Shown here: piece by piece, positions 22,879 through 32,714 of the stretch
How positions within the stretch are numbered: position 1 is the first letter of the stretch
Layout: each line of letters opens with the position of its first letter
NCBI GenBank assembly: GCA_045650505.1
Contig: JAZRRE010000002.1
Location: 15,951 to 79,950 of the forward strand
Length of the DNA: 64,000 nt
DNA from: RGIG1681 sp045650505
Lineage (GTDB): Bacteria > Bacillota > Clostridia > Christensenellales > UBA1242
Reading direction: 5' to 3'
Translations under genes and position numbers: made by a program
Notes under the pieces: model-generated
What the model was told of the DNA's origin: nothing
Seen by the model: only the letters and a program-made list of their open reading frames with translations
Databases searched by the model: none

Positions 22879-25851
22879 TTGAAAAATAATAACAGAAATA
22901 TAAATATGTCAAAGCGAAGAGTTGTTGGGCTTATTAGCCTAATGATTTTTTCGCTTGCATTTATATTTGCTTGCCTTAAAAAAGTTTTACCAATAGGAGA
23001 ATGGATTGTTGGAACTTTTGGTTGGCTTGCTTATCCAATGTGTTTGGTTTTTGCATTCATCAGTTTGGCTGCATTTATGGGTTTTTCTTATTCAAAAAGC
23101 ACAAAACCATTAAAATTATTTGTAGTTTCATTATTTGCAATCCTTCTTACTATTCATTCAATTCAAACATACAAAGATTTAGATAGTGTTGTTAAATTTT
23201 ACCAATTAAAGAAATATTTAGCTGTTTCTTATTCAAATGTTACTGTTGTTGGAAGTTTTGGTTCAATTCTTGGTGGTTTAATTTCAATGCTTCTTGGTGG
23301 AATGGGAACAATTATTTCATATGTTATTGTTGCAACAATTTCTATTGGTCTTTTGTTTGACTATGAACTTTATGGAAAATATCACGAAACTCATATCAAA
23401 AAATTAAAAACTAGAAGAGTTCGTGAGACTGTTTCAAATAGTGATAAAAAGGTAAGCAATGAAGGTGTTCCTGATTATTCATTTACTTCTAATAGTGCTA
23501 TTGATGAATTTTCAGTTGATGCAAGAGAGTATGAACAAAGTTTGAATGACTCAACATATCAACCAGCAACAACAGGTTATGGTGATAGTGAAATTATTGG
23601 TGAAATCACTAATGACTATGATGAAGAAAATTTTGTTCAAACTAGTTATAATGATGAAAATCAAGAATTAAACACATTTTCAAATGGAGTTTATAAAACA
23701 GAATATATTCCTGATATTTACTCTGAAGAAGATATGAATAAGTCACGAAGAGAATTTATGATGGCTACTCAAGGAATTTCTCCGACAGACATAAACAATA
23801 ATTCCAATGACAATATGTCTAATATTGGAGTAAATAACACTTCATATGGCAGTGGAATAGATTTTGATTCACTTTCAAATTTTGGAGAAGAACAAGAAGC
23901 TGAAACTTCAAATGATGGTTATAACTTTGGAAAAATATTTGGTGACACACCATTTGAAAATACACAACAAAGTGAAGATGATGAACAAGACATTGATGCA
24001 GGTTTTTCAAGTATTTTAAATGAGCCTGAAGCAGATATTGAAAATGAAGTAAAAAATGATATTTTTGGATATCCAGAACAAGAAACAAGTTATGGATATA
24101 AAGAACAAACAGCTTCAGCATTAAATAATTCATCTGATAATTTAAACACAAGATTTGGAAGTGGGTTTAATCCACCTCAAACAAATATAGAACCAATTAG
24201 ACCTGCTCAACAGCAACCTTATGGTGGTTTTGGTGCTATACAAAATCCATACACATCAGCACAAACATCAAATGGACGTGGTTTTCAACAAATATTTGAA
24301 CCAGCTCCTCAACCACAACCTGTTATTCAAAAGAAAGATTTTAAATCAACACAAGGTGTTATTCCTGGTGTAAGATATAGTGCTCCAACACTTGAACTTT
24401 TAAGAAAACCAATTCCAGATAAAGGTGATTATACCGCAGAACAAGCACATAAAACAACCTTGCTTGAAAATGCTCTTGAAGCATTTAACATTTCAGCAAA
24501 AGTTGTAAACATTGTTCGTGGTCCAAAAATTACAAGATTTGAACTTTCTCTTCCTCGTGGTGTTTCTGTTAATAAAATTCCAACATTAGAAAATGATATT
24601 GCGGCGGCACTTGCTGCAAAAACAATCACAATAAGAGCTCCAATTCCTGGAAGCACATATGTTGGTATTGAGCTTGAAAATAAAACATTTACCACAGTTT
24701 ATCAAAGAGAGCTCTTTGAAAGTGAAGCGTTCCAAAACTGTAAAGACCCACTTCCAATTGCGATTGGAAAAGATATTTCTGGTGAAATCATTGTTAAGAG
24801 TTTGGTTGATATGGTTCACTTGCTCATTGCGGGTTCAACCGGTTCGGGTAAATCTGTATTCATTCACAACATCGTTTTGAGCTTAATTTATAAAAATAGT
24901 CCAGAAGATTTAAGACTTATTATGATTGACCCTAAAAAAGTTGAATTTCCAATTTATAATGGGCTTCCACATCTCTTAACACCAAAGGTTGTTTCTGGTT
25001 CGCAAAAAGCAATCAACGCGCTTAAATGGTGTGTTAAAGAAATGGAAAGAAGATATAGCCTTATGGAACAAGCAGGTTTTAACAATATTAAACCTTATAA
25101 TAAGAGTAATCTTGTTAAAGCAGGTCAACTTGAAAAGTTACCATATATTGTAATTGTTGTTGACGAACTTGCAGAAATTATGCAAGCAAATAAAAAAGAA
25201 GCCGAAGCATGTATTCAACGTATTACACAACTTGCACGTGCTTGTGGAATGCATATGGTTGTTGCAACACAAAGACCATCTGTTGATATCATTACTGGTG
25301 TTATCAAAACAAACATTCCATCTAGAATTGCATTTAGTTTGCAATCTGGTATTGACTCTAAAACAATCATTAATACTGTTGGTGCTGAAAAACTTCTTGG
25401 TAGGGGTGATATGATATTTTTCCCAACAGGAACATCTGCAATGCCAAGACTTCAAGCATCTTACGCAACTGATGAAGAAATTAGAGCAGTTATTGATTAT
25501 ACAATTAAAAACAATCCTGCTAGTTATGATGAAACAGTTGAAAATGCAATGAATGAAGAACAAGTTGAATCAGATTCTGTTGGTTTTTCAGGAGGAAGTG
25601 GGGTTCCTCAACCAAGAGAAGAACTTGATTCATTGTTTAAAGTGGCACTTAAAACTGTTATGCTTAATAATGGTGCATCAACATCATATTTGCAAAGAAG
25701 ACTTGCAATTGGTTATTCAAGAGCCGCAAAAATTATTGACCAAATGACTGACAAGGGATATATTGCTCAAGCAAATGGTTCAAAACAAAGAAAAATATTA
25801 ATTACTCCAGAAGAATTTAGAGAACAATTTGGAGAAGAATTTGACAGTTAG
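22879..25851 (+). CDS. ftsK: FtsK/SpoIIIE DNA translocase
   Basis: FtsK/SpoIIIE pumps chromosomal DNA through the septum. The 990 residues comprise about four N-terminal membrane helices (12-165), a long Asn/Glu/Gln-rich linker (about 170-480) and a RecA-like motor. Walker A is GSTGSGKS (652-659), Walker B is IVIVVDELAEIM, and there is a conserved ATQRPSVDIITGVIKTNIPSR segment. The C-terminal gamma winged helix (SYLQRRLAIGYSRAAKIIDQM) reads KOPS/SRS-like sites. The start is TTG 22879 with AGAGG upstream; an in-frame ATG at 22906 is an alternative. In a spore former it may act as SpoIIIE. Confidence 0.95.
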   Translation: MKNNNRNINMSKRRVVGLISLMIFSLAFIFACLKKVLPIGEWIVGTFGWLAYPMCLVFAFISLAAFMGFSYSKSTKPLKLFVVSLFAILLTIHSIQTYKDLDSVVKFYQLKKYLAVSYSNVTVVGSFGSILGGLISMLLGGMGTIISYVIVATISIGLLFDYELYGKYHETHIKKLKTRRVRETVSNSDKKVSNEGVPDYSFTSNSAIDEFSVDAREYEQSLNDSTYQPATTGYGDSEIIGEITNDYDEENFVQTSYNDENQELNTFSNGVYKTEYIPDIYSEEDMNKSRREFMMATQGISPTDINNNSNDNMSNIGVNNTSYGSGIDFDSLSNFGEEQEAETSNDGYNFGKIFGDTPFENTQQSEDDEQDIDAGFSSILNEPEADIENEVKNDIFGYPEQETSYGYKEQTASALNNSSDNLNTRFGSGFNPPQTNIEPIRPAQQQPYGGFGAIQNPYTSAQTSNGRGFQQIFEPAPQPQPVIQKKDFKSTQGVIPGVRYSAPTLELLRKPIPDKGDYTAEQAHKTTLLENALEAFNISAKVVNIVRGPKITRFELSLPRGVSVNKIPTLENDIAAALAAKTITIRAPIPGSTYVGIELENKTFTTVYQRELFESEAFQNCKDPLPIAIGKDISGEIIVKSLVDMVHLLIAGSTGSGKSVFIHNIVLSLIYKNSPEDLRLIMIDPKKVEFPIYNGLPHLLTPKVVSGSQKAINALKWCVKEMERRYSLMEQAGFNNIKPYNKSNLVKAGQLEKLPYIVIVVDELAEIMQANKKEAEACIQRITQLARACGMHMVVATQRPSVDIITGVIKTNIPSRIAFSLQSGIDSKTIINTVGAEKLLGRGDMIFFPTGTSAMPRLQASYATDEEIRAVIDYTIKNNPASYDETVENAMNEEQVESDSVGFSGGSGVPQPREELDSLFKVALKTVMLNNGASTSYLQRRLAIGYSRAAKIIDQMTDKGYIAQANGSKQRKILITPEEFREQFGEEFDS

Positions 25852-25889
25852 TTTAAACTAGAAACATTAAAAATGTGAGGTAAACAAAA

Positions 25890-27803
25890 TTGGATAAAAA
25901 TGTTAGTTCAGTAAATCTTGATGAATTAAAAGCTGCAAGAGAAGCGTTAGATAGAGAACGTGGTGTTGAAACTGACCCAAATATGTATAACGACTATGAC
26001 CCTGAAAAGCATAAGGCTGAAAAGGAACAAGAAAAACTTGCTAGAGAAAATGCATCATATAGTGAAGAAAATACTGATGTTAGTTCAAGTGAAAGTAATG
26101 AAGAGAGCATTACTATCAGTGCTGAACCAACATTAGAGTCTAATGATGATTTAAAGATAGATTTATCAGAAAAAGATGATGATGAAATTATCATAAATCA
26201 AAGAAATGAATCAGCAGAAAGTGTTGATTCATTTCAGCCGGTAACTGAAACTTCAGATGTTAAAGAACAAGCTGATGATGGCGAAGTTAATTTGAATATA
26301 TATGATACTTTTGCTGATTTTGAAGTAAATTCTGAAAATCCACCAGAAGAAAAAACTGAAGTGGTGCCAGAACCAAAAATCGAAAGAGTGTTTAATGATG
26401 AACAAAAAGACGAAGAGCCTACTGAAATTAATAGCGCAAGTTTAGACGATTTTTTAAAAGATTTAGATGCGATATTATCAAGTGATTCAACCGATGATGA
26501 TGAAATTATTGCTGATGATAATAAAGTTGAAGAAACAAAAATTTTAAATGATACCACTACTGAAACAAAGACAGAAACTCAAGCTGCTGTTGAAGATTCA
26601 AATGAAGAAGGTGGTATTGATGATTTGCTTGCAAAATTAGACTTTGAAAATGGTGTGAAATCAGAACCAGAAAAAGTTGAAGAAACAAAAGTTGATTTTG
26701 TTGAAGATAAGGAAATAAAAACAACTGAAACAAATGATTCTGTTGAAAATGACATTTTTGCGTTTTCAAATTATGAAAACTTGGTAGATGCAGAACCTGT
26801 TATGGCAAACGTTGAGAGTGAATATAACACAGAAGTTCTTTCAGATTTTTCAAAATTAAGCACAATGGCTGATGAAATGGAAGCTGAAATGAATGAGATT
26901 ACTCAAGTTGAAAATGCAGAAGCAGAAACACCAGAAGAAATTATTGAAGATGAAGAAGAAGTTGTTGAAGAAGAAAGTGTTTATCCAAAAATTGAGCCAT
27001 TTAACTTTATTGATGTTATTAGCACTGAAGAATTTCAAGATGAAGATAAGTTTTCTTATTTACTTGGCAAAAACGAAGAAGGTAAACTTGTTTATGGCCA
27101 TTTAAAAGATACTTGCGGAACTGCGGTGTTTACAAGAAACGAAGATGTTGTTTTTAGTGGATTCAGTTCAATTTTATTAAGCTTACTTTTGAAAAATACA
27201 CCAGAAGAAATGCAATTTGTTGTGTGTGATGCGATGTTTGACAGTGAGTTTGATGTGTTTGAAAATAGTTCATATATGTATTTTAACAGAGTTGCAAAAA
27301 ACAATCGTGAAATTGTTGACACTCTTATTGAGCTTTCAAAAGAAATTGAAAATAGATATAACAATCTTGTTTATGCTGGTGTTAAAAGTATAAGTTCTTA
27401 TAATCTTCAAGCAGAAGATAGAGGCACAACAAAAATGCCATATATAGTTGTTTTTGTTAATAACTATGCAAAAATGTCACAGTTTTTAGATAATGAAAAA
27501 ATCAATACTTGCATTTATAACATTTTAAAATTTGGTAGAATTGTTGGTGTTTATGTAATGCTCGCATCTGCTGGCGAAATTGAAAGAAGAGAAATTAATC
27601 ATAATCTTCCAACAAGAATTGCATATAAAACAGAAGATGAATTTGAATCAGTTAAAGCAATTGGAAGTGAAGGTGCTGAAAATCTTGTTGATGAAAATGA
27701 TTTCTTATATTCAACAATTTATGATGAAGAAGTGAAACACTTAAAAGTTGCAAATTTAACAAAAAAAGAAATTGAACTTGTTATAGAAAATTTAGAAAAT
27801 TAG
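25890..27803 (+). CDS. Degenerate FtsK-motor paralogue with long acidic N-terminus
   Basis: The 637 residues comprise a very acidic, low-complexity N-terminal half (about 1-375, mostly Glu, Asp, Ser, Thr) with no membrane helix. A C-terminal domain (about 380-637) aligns along its length with the FtsK motor just upstream. Walker A is lost (TRNEDVVFSGF region, about 415-425), and Walker B reads IVVFVNNYAKM instead of VVDELAEIM. The ENRYNNL segment matches FtsK MERRYSLM, and NLPTRIAYK matches NIPSRIAFS. The gamma domain is absent. It starts at TTG 25890 with GAGG upstream. Probably a pseudo-ATPase that binds the FtsK hexamer or the divisome (inference). Confidence 0.75.
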   Translation: MDKNVSSVNLDELKAAREALDRERGVETDPNMYNDYDPEKHKAEKEQEKLARENASYSEENTDVSSSESNEESITISAEPTLESNDDLKIDLSEKDDDEIIINQRNESAESVDSFQPVTETSDVKEQADDGEVNLNIYDTFADFEVNSENPPEEKTEVVPEPKIERVFNDEQKDEEPTEINSASLDDFLKDLDAILSSDSTDDDEIIADDNKVEETKILNDTTTETKTETQAAVEDSNEEGGIDDLLAKLDFENGVKSEPEKVEETKVDFVEDKEIKTTETNDSVENDIFAFSNYENLVDAEPVMANVESEYNTEVLSDFSKLSTMADEMEAEMNEITQVENAEAETPEEIIEDEEEVVEEESVYPKIEPFNFIDVISTEEFQDEDKFSYLLGKNEEGKLVYGHLKDTCGTAVFTRNEDVVFSGFSSILLSLLLKNTPEEMQFVVCDAMFDSEFDVFENSSYMYFNRVAKNNREIVDTLIELSKEIENRYNNLVYAGVKSISSYNLQAEDRGTTKMPYIVVFVNNYAKMSQFLDNEKINTCIYNILKFGRIVGVYVMLASAGEIERREINHNLPTRIAYKTEDEFESVKAIGSEGAENLVDENDFLYSTIYDEEVKHLKVANLTKKEIELVIENLEN

Positions 27804-27818
27804 AAACAAAGGTGAAAA

Positions 27819-29231
27819 ATGGGTGAAAAAAAACAGAGTATAGAAACTACTGATGTTGATATTTTGAAAACCAACAAAAAATCTTATAAATCAAAGTTGG
27901 TTGGCATCATTTCTCTCGGCTGTGATAAAAATAGAGTTGATTCTGAAATAATGCTTACTTATCTACGTGATGCGGGATATAGGTTTACATCAGATGCCGC
28001 TATTGCCGATATTATTATTATTAATACTTGCGGTTTTATTAAAAATGCTAGAAACGAATCTATGGATACAATTAATGAAATGAGCGAGTATAGAAGAAAT
28101 CCTGATGCAAGATGTCAAAGACTTATTGTTACAGGGTGTATGCCTCAAAAATGGTCTGGTCAAATGCGTGAGGATTTTCCAGAAGTTGATATATTTTTGG
28201 GTATTGACCAATATCCAGATATTGTTCAAATTATTGAAAAATCATTTGAAAAGAGCAAAAAGATTGTGAAAATTGGAGACCAAACATCAATTCCATTTAT
28301 AAAAGATAGAATGGTTACAACTCCACTTCATTATGCATACTTAAAAATTGCAGATGGTTGTGAAAATTATTGCACATTCTGCACAATTCCATTTATTCGC
28401 GGCAAATATAAATCTCAAAGTATGGAAAATATTTTAGATGAAGCACAAAGTTTGGTTGATAATGGTGCTAGTGAACTTATTTTAGTTGCTCAAGATATTT
28501 CAAGATATGGTATGGATAAATCTGGCAAATCACAGCTTGTTCCACTTATCAAAAAACTTTCTAAAATCAACGATTTAAAAAGAATTAGACTTTTATATTG
28601 TTATCCAGAAATGGTTACTGATGAGTTGATTCACGAAATTGTGAATAACCCTAAAGTTTGCAAATATATAGACATTCCACTTCAACACATTGCAAATCCC
28701 GTGCTTAAACGAATGAATAGAAGAACAACTCACGGAGATATTGTGAATTTGTTAGACAAAATTCAAAGTCAGCCGGTTTATATTGGAATAAGAACAACTT
28801 TGATGGTTGGTTTTCCGGGTGAAACAGAACAAGATTTTGACGAACTTTGTGAATTTGTTCAAAGATATAAGCTTATGCACGTTGGTTTCTTTGCTTATTC
28901 AAAAGAAGAAGGCACTGCAGCTGCGCTTCTTCCTGAACAAATCAATGAAGATGTTAAGAGAAAAAGATTATTGAAACTTGTTAGAATGCAGAGAAAAATT
29001 GCTCAAGAAATCAATAATAGATTTATTGGAAAAACAATTGAAGTTTGTTATGAAGGCATTGACTATGATAGGCAATTGTTCTTTGGAAGAAGTGAATATC
29101 AAACACCAGAGGCAGATACATTGGTATTTTTCAAATCAAAACATCCACTTGAAATTGGAAAATATTATAAAGTGAAAATCACAAAATCTTTTGGTTATGA
29201 TTTAAAAGGAGAGGTAGAAGAAGATGAGTAA
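27819..29231 (+). CDS. rimO: Ribosomal protein S12 methylthiotransferase RimO
   Basis: RimO is a radical SAM enzyme that adds a methylthio group to an Asp of S12. The 470 residues have an N-terminal UPF0004 domain (VGIISLGCDKNRVDSEIM, NTCGFI, TGCMPQ) with the auxiliary-cluster cysteines. The radical SAM motif is in CENYCTFCTIPFIRGK, and a C-terminal TRAM domain follows (about 400-465). GCDKNRVDSE separates RimO from MiaB. It overlaps pgsA by 8 bp, within the ftsK-recA operon. Confidence 0.95.
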   Translation: MGEKKQSIETTDVDILKTNKKSYKSKLVGIISLGCDKNRVDSEIMLTYLRDAGYRFTSDAAIADIIIINTCGFIKNARNESMDTINEMSEYRRNPDARCQRLIVTGCMPQKWSGQMREDFPEVDIFLGIDQYPDIVQIIEKSFEKSKKIVKIGDQTSIPFIKDRMVTTPLHYAYLKIADGCENYCTFCTIPFIRGKYKSQSMENILDEAQSLVDNGASELILVAQDISRYGMDKSGKSQLVPLIKKLSKINDLKRIRLLYCYPEMVTDELIHEIVNNPKVCKYIDIPLQHIANPVLKRMNRRTTHGDIVNLLDKIQSQPVYIGIRTTLMVGFPGETEQDFDELCEFVQRYKLMHVGFFAYSKEEGTAAALLPEQINEDVKRKRLLKLVRMQRKIAQEINNRFIGKTIEVCYEGIDYDRQLFFGRSEYQTPEADTLVFFKSKHPLEIGKYYKVKITKSFGYDLKGEVEEDE

Positions 29232-29889
29232 GATTAAAATTAAAATGAATATTCCAAATATTTTAACAATGGCAAGAATTTTCTGCACACCATTAATTGT
29301 GCTTATGTTTTTGCTTCCAATCAGTAATGGTGTTGGTGTTTATATTGCACTTGGCATCTATGGTCTTGGTTGTTTAACAGACTTGCTTGATGGAAAAATC
29401 GCTAGAAAATATAATTTAATTACTGATTTTGGTAAATTTATGGACCAAATTGCAGATAAATTTATTACAACAACTGCAATGATTTTGGTTTTATTTGCAG
29501 GTGTAACTGCAGGTTGGCTTGCTGATTGGCTTGCAATTGTAATGCTTTTAATTGTTGTGCTTCGTGATATTTTAATCAGTGGAATTCGTATGGTTGCAGC
29601 AAACAAAAATTTTGTTATTCCAGCAGATATTTTTGGAAAGGTAAAATCATTATTTTTAGATGTTGCAAACGTTATTCTTATTTTATATATTGCACTTAAA
29701 GCAAGTGTTGATGCAAAATTTGTTGATTATGTACAATATATCGGTCTTGCAATAATGATTGTTGGTGTGGTATTATCAATAGTGTCATGCGTTAACTATA
29801 CAGTTAAAGCAATAAAAGTTCTTGCTGCAAATTCTGAAGAGAAAAGTGAAGATGAAGAAGCAGAAGAAGTTTTAGAAGATGAAGAATAA
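29224..29889 (+). CDS. pgsA: CDP-diacylglycerol--glycerol-3-phosphate 3-phosphatidyltransferase
   Basis: PgsA makes phosphatidylglycerophosphate in the membrane. The 221-residue integral membrane protein carries the CDP-alcohol phosphotransferase signature DG-x2-AR-x8-G-x3-D-x3-D (starting LLDGKIARKY and ending FMDQIADKF). There are several hydrophobic helices and an acidic C-terminal tail. The ATG lies within the end of rimO, with GGAGAGG upstream. pgsA-recA adjacency is the Bacillota pattern (without cinA here). Confidence 0.95.
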   Translation: MSKIKIKMNIPNILTMARIFCTPLIVLMFLLPISNGVGVYIALGIYGLGCLTDLLDGKIARKYNLITDFGKFMDQIADKFITTTAMILVLFAGVTAGWLADWLAIVMLLIVVLRDILISGIRMVAANKNFVIPADIFGKVKSLFLDVANVILILYIALKASVDAKFVDYVQYIGLAIMIVGVVLSIVSCVNYTVKAIKVLAANSEEKSEDEEAEEVLEDEE

Positions 29890-29919
29890 TTTTAATTACT
29901 AATTTTAGAGGATAATATT

Positions 29920-30930
29920 ATGGTAGATAAGCAAAAAAATTTAGAGCAAGCGATTGCTCAAATTGAAAAAGAATTTGGTAAGGGAAGCATTATGCGTCTT
30001 GGAGATTTTCAAAGTCAAGACATTGATGTTATTCCAACCGGCTGTTTAACACTTGACTTTGCTCTTGGTGTTGGTGGTGTTCCAAGAGGTAGAATTATTG
30101 AAATTTATGGACCAGAATCTTCTGGTAAAACAACAGTTTCGCTTCATATTGTTGCTGAAGCACAAAGACTTGGTGGAACTGCTGCATTTATTGATGCAGA
30201 ACACGCACTTGACCCAAACTATGCAGCACGTCTTGGTGTTGATATTAAAAACCTTTATGTTTCTCAACCTGACACAGGTGAACAAGGTTTGGAAATTGCA
30301 GAAAGTTTGGTTCGTTCGGGCTCAATTGACATCATTGTTATTGACTCTGTTGCAGCACTTACTCCAAAAGCTGAAATTGATGGTGAAATGGGTGATAGTC
30401 ACGTTGGTCTTCAAGCAAGACTTATGAGCCAAGCACTTCGTAAACTTGCAGCAATCACAAACAAAACAAAAACTTGTATTGTGTTTATCAACCAACTTCG
30501 TGAAAAAGTTGGCATTATGTTTGGAAACCCTGAAACAACACCTGGTGGAAAAGCACTTAAGTTCTATTCAAGCATTCGTCTTGATGTTAGAAAGGGTGAA
30601 GTTATTAAAGATGGTGACCAAGCTGTTGGTGCGAGAACAAAAGTTAAAGTTGTTAAAAACAAAGTTGCTCCTCCATTTAAAGTTGCTGAATTCGACATTA
30701 TTTTCGGTATGGGCATTTCAAATGAATCTTGCATTTTAGATATGGCTGTTGAACATGATATTATTCAAAAGAGTGGTGCGTGGTTCAGTTATAATGGTGA
30801 AAAGATTGGTCAAGGTAGAGAAAATGTTAGAAAGTATTTACTTGAAAATCCAGCATTTGCCGAAGAAGTTTCACAAAAACTTCGTGATTTGCTTTCACCA
30901 AAAAAAGAAGAGTCTGCAGATGCAGAATAA
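29920..30930 (+). CDS. recA: Recombinase RecA
   Basis: The 336-residue strand-exchange ATPase has Walker A GPESSGKT (64-71), VIDSVAALTPKAEIDGEMGD, the L1/L2 DNA loops, and the FINQLREKVGIMFGNPETTPGG segment. The C-terminal tail is short and acidic. RBS is AGAGGA. I saw no dedicated promoter or LexA-type CGAAC-N4-GTTCG box in the 30-bp gap after pgsA, so expression is likely operonic. Confidence 0.98.
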   Translation: MVDKQKNLEQAIAQIEKEFGKGSIMRLGDFQSQDIDVIPTGCLTLDFALGVGGVPRGRIIEIYGPESSGKTTVSLHIVAEAQRLGGTAAFIDAEHALDPNYAARLGVDIKNLYVSQPDTGEQGLEIAESLVRSGSIDIIVIDSVAALTPKAEIDGEMGDSHVGLQARLMSQALRKLAAITNKTKTCIVFINQLREKVGIMFGNPETTPGGKALKFYSSIRLDVRKGEVIKDGDQAVGARTKVKVVKNKVAPPFKVAEFDIIFGMGISNESCILDMAVEHDIIQKSGAWFSYNGEKIGQGRENVRKYLLENPAFAEEVSQKLRDLLSPKKEESADAE

Positions 30931-30943
30931 TTATTTAAAATAG

Positions 30944-30971
30944 AAACATAGCAAATTTGCTATGTTTTTTT
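30944..30971 (+). terminator. Terminator after recA
   Basis: Perfect palindromic stem AACATAGCAAA/TTTGCTATGTT followed by T residues. It ends the ymxG-to-recA operon. Confidence 0.92.
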
Positions 30972-31016
30972 ATTGTTTAAAATTTTATTTTTGGTTAACC
31001 TAATATTTGATATGAC

Positions 31017-31046
31017 TTGACAATTAAAAAATTTATATGATAAAAT
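31017..31046 (+). promoter_or_regulatory. Promoter of rny
   Basis: -35 TTGACA (31017-31022), 18-bp spacer, -10 TAAAAT (31041-31046). Confidence 0.6.
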
Positions 31047-31117
31047 TTATATGTGAGAAATTGGTTGTTTGATATTTCTAATTTTTACACATTATTAAAT
31101 TTTAAGGGGAACAATAT

Positions 31118-32677
31118 ATGGTAGTAGGTATAATTATATCTAGCATTGTTTCCTTGGCGATAGGTGGAGTTGCATCTTATTTCATTTCAATAAAGATGCT
31201 CGAAAAGAAGTTAGGCAACGCTAAAAATGTTGCTGAAAAAACCATTAAAGATGCTGAAGAAAAGGCATCTTCTATTAAAAAGGAAGCGATTTTAGAAGCT
31301 AAAGAAGAGGCTTTAAAAATGAAAGTAGATTCTGAAAATGAATGCAAAGAGCGTAGAGCTGAAGTTCAAAAAATGGAATCTAGAATTATGGAAAAAGAGG
31401 CTGCTCTTGATAGAAAGAGTGATACTCTTGACCAAAAAATGCAAGCAATTGATGATGCTAAAGCAGAACTTGAAAACAAAAAACAAGAACTTGAAAATTC
31501 TAAACAAGAAATTGTTAAAGAAAAAGAAAATATTGCAAAAGAACTTGAAAGAGTTGCAGGTCTTTCAAGAGAAGAAGCAAAAAAACAAGTTGTTGATTCA
31601 ATTATTGATGATGCAAGAAAAGATGCTGGAAACATTGTTCGTGATATTGAAAACGAAGCAAGAGAAGAAGGCGAAAAGAAAGCAAGAGATATCATTACTC
31701 TTGCAATTCAAAAATGTGCAACAGACCAAACTGCAGATGTTACTGTTACAACGGTAACACTTCCAACTGATGAAATGAAAGGAAGAATTATTGGTCGTGA
31801 AGGCAGAAACATTAGAGCAATTGAAAACGCAACAGGTGTTGACCTTATTGTTGATGATACTCCTGATGCTGTAACACTTTCATCATTTGACCCAATTAGA
31901 AGAGAAGTTGCAAGACTCACTCTTGAAAAACTTATCAATGATGGTAGAATTCACCCAGGCAGAATTGAAGACATTGTTGCAAAAGTTCAAAAAGATATTG
32001 AACAAACAATTAAAGATGCTGGTGAAAACGCTAGTTTTGAAGCAGGTGTGTTCAACTTACACCCTGAAATGATTAAAATTTTGGGAAGACTTAAATACAG
32101 AACAAGTTATGGTCAAAATGTGTTAAAACACAGTTTAGAAACTTGTTACATTGCTGGACTTCTTGCTGGAGAACTTGGTGCAAATGTTCAAATAGCAAAA
32201 CGTGCAGGTCTTCTTCACGATATTGGAAAAGCATTAGACTTTGAAATGGAAGGCACCCATGTTTCAATCGGTGTTGATGTTGCTAAAAAATATAAAGAAA
32301 GCCCAGAAGTTATTCATTGTATTGAAGCACACCATGGTGGTGTTGAATTTAAGTCAATCGAGGCAATTTTAGTTCAAGTTGCTGATGCAATTTCAAGTGC
32401 TAGACCTGGTGCAAGACGCGAATCTCTTGATGCTTATGTTAAAAGACTTGAGAAACTTGAAGAAATTGCAAAGAGCTTTAAAGGCGTTGAATCTTCATTT
32501 GCAATTCAAGCTGGTCGTGAAATTAGAATTGCAGTTAAACCAGAAGAAGTTGATGATGCATCAATGGTTATCCTTGCTAAAGAAATTGCAAGAAAGATTG
32601 AAGCAGAACTTGAATATCCTGGTCAAATCAAGGTTAATATCATTCGTGAAACAAGAGCAACAGATGTTGCTTCATAG
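31118..32677 (+). CDS. rny: Ribonuclease Y
   Basis: RNase Y is the membrane-anchored endoribonuclease that starts mRNA decay in Bacillota. The 519 residues comprise one N-terminal membrane helix, a long coiled coil (about 30-195), a KH domain (EMKGRIIGREGRNIRAIENATG) and an HD domain with HDIGK near residue 367. The length is standard. RBS AAGGGG precedes the ATG. It follows recA as in Bacillus. Confidence 0.97.
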   Translation: MVVGIIISSIVSLAIGGVASYFISIKMLEKKLGNAKNVAEKTIKDAEEKASSIKKEAILEAKEEALKMKVDSENECKERRAEVQKMESRIMEKEAALDRKSDTLDQKMQAIDDAKAELENKKQELENSKQEIVKEKENIAKELERVAGLSREEAKKQVVDSIIDDARKDAGNIVRDIENEAREEGEKKARDIITLAIQKCATDQTADVTVTTVTLPTDEMKGRIIGREGRNIRAIENATGVDLIVDDTPDAVTLSSFDPIRREVARLTLEKLINDGRIHPGRIEDIVAKVQKDIEQTIKDAGENASFEAGVFNLHPEMIKILGRLKYRTSYGQNVLKHSLETCYIAGLLAGELGANVQIAKRAGLLHDIGKALDFEMEGTHVSIGVDVAKKYKESPEVIHCIEAHHGGVEFKSIEAILVQVADAISSARPGARRESLDAYVKRLEKLEEIAKSFKGVESSFAIQAGREIRIAVKPEEVDDASMVILAKEIARKIEAELEYPGQIKVNIIRETRATDVAS

Positions 32678-32678
32678 T

Positions 32679-32714
32679 AAAAAGATGACTCAATTTGAGT
32701 CATCTTTTTTTATT
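32679..32714. terminator. Bidirectional terminator between rny and the radical SAM gene
   Basis: Stem AAAGATGACTCAA/TTGAGTCATCTTT with T-tracts on both strands, serving the convergent genes. Confidence 0.9.

Noticed and set aside
25138..25563. Minus-strand open frame inside ftsK
   Set aside because: It lies wholly antisense to the conserved FtsK motor and gives a Cys/Asn/Phe-rich product typical of reverse-frame reading in this genome.
29880..29925. LexA/SOS box before recA
   Set aside because: No CGAAC-N4-GTTCG-like sequence is present in the pgsA-recA gap.
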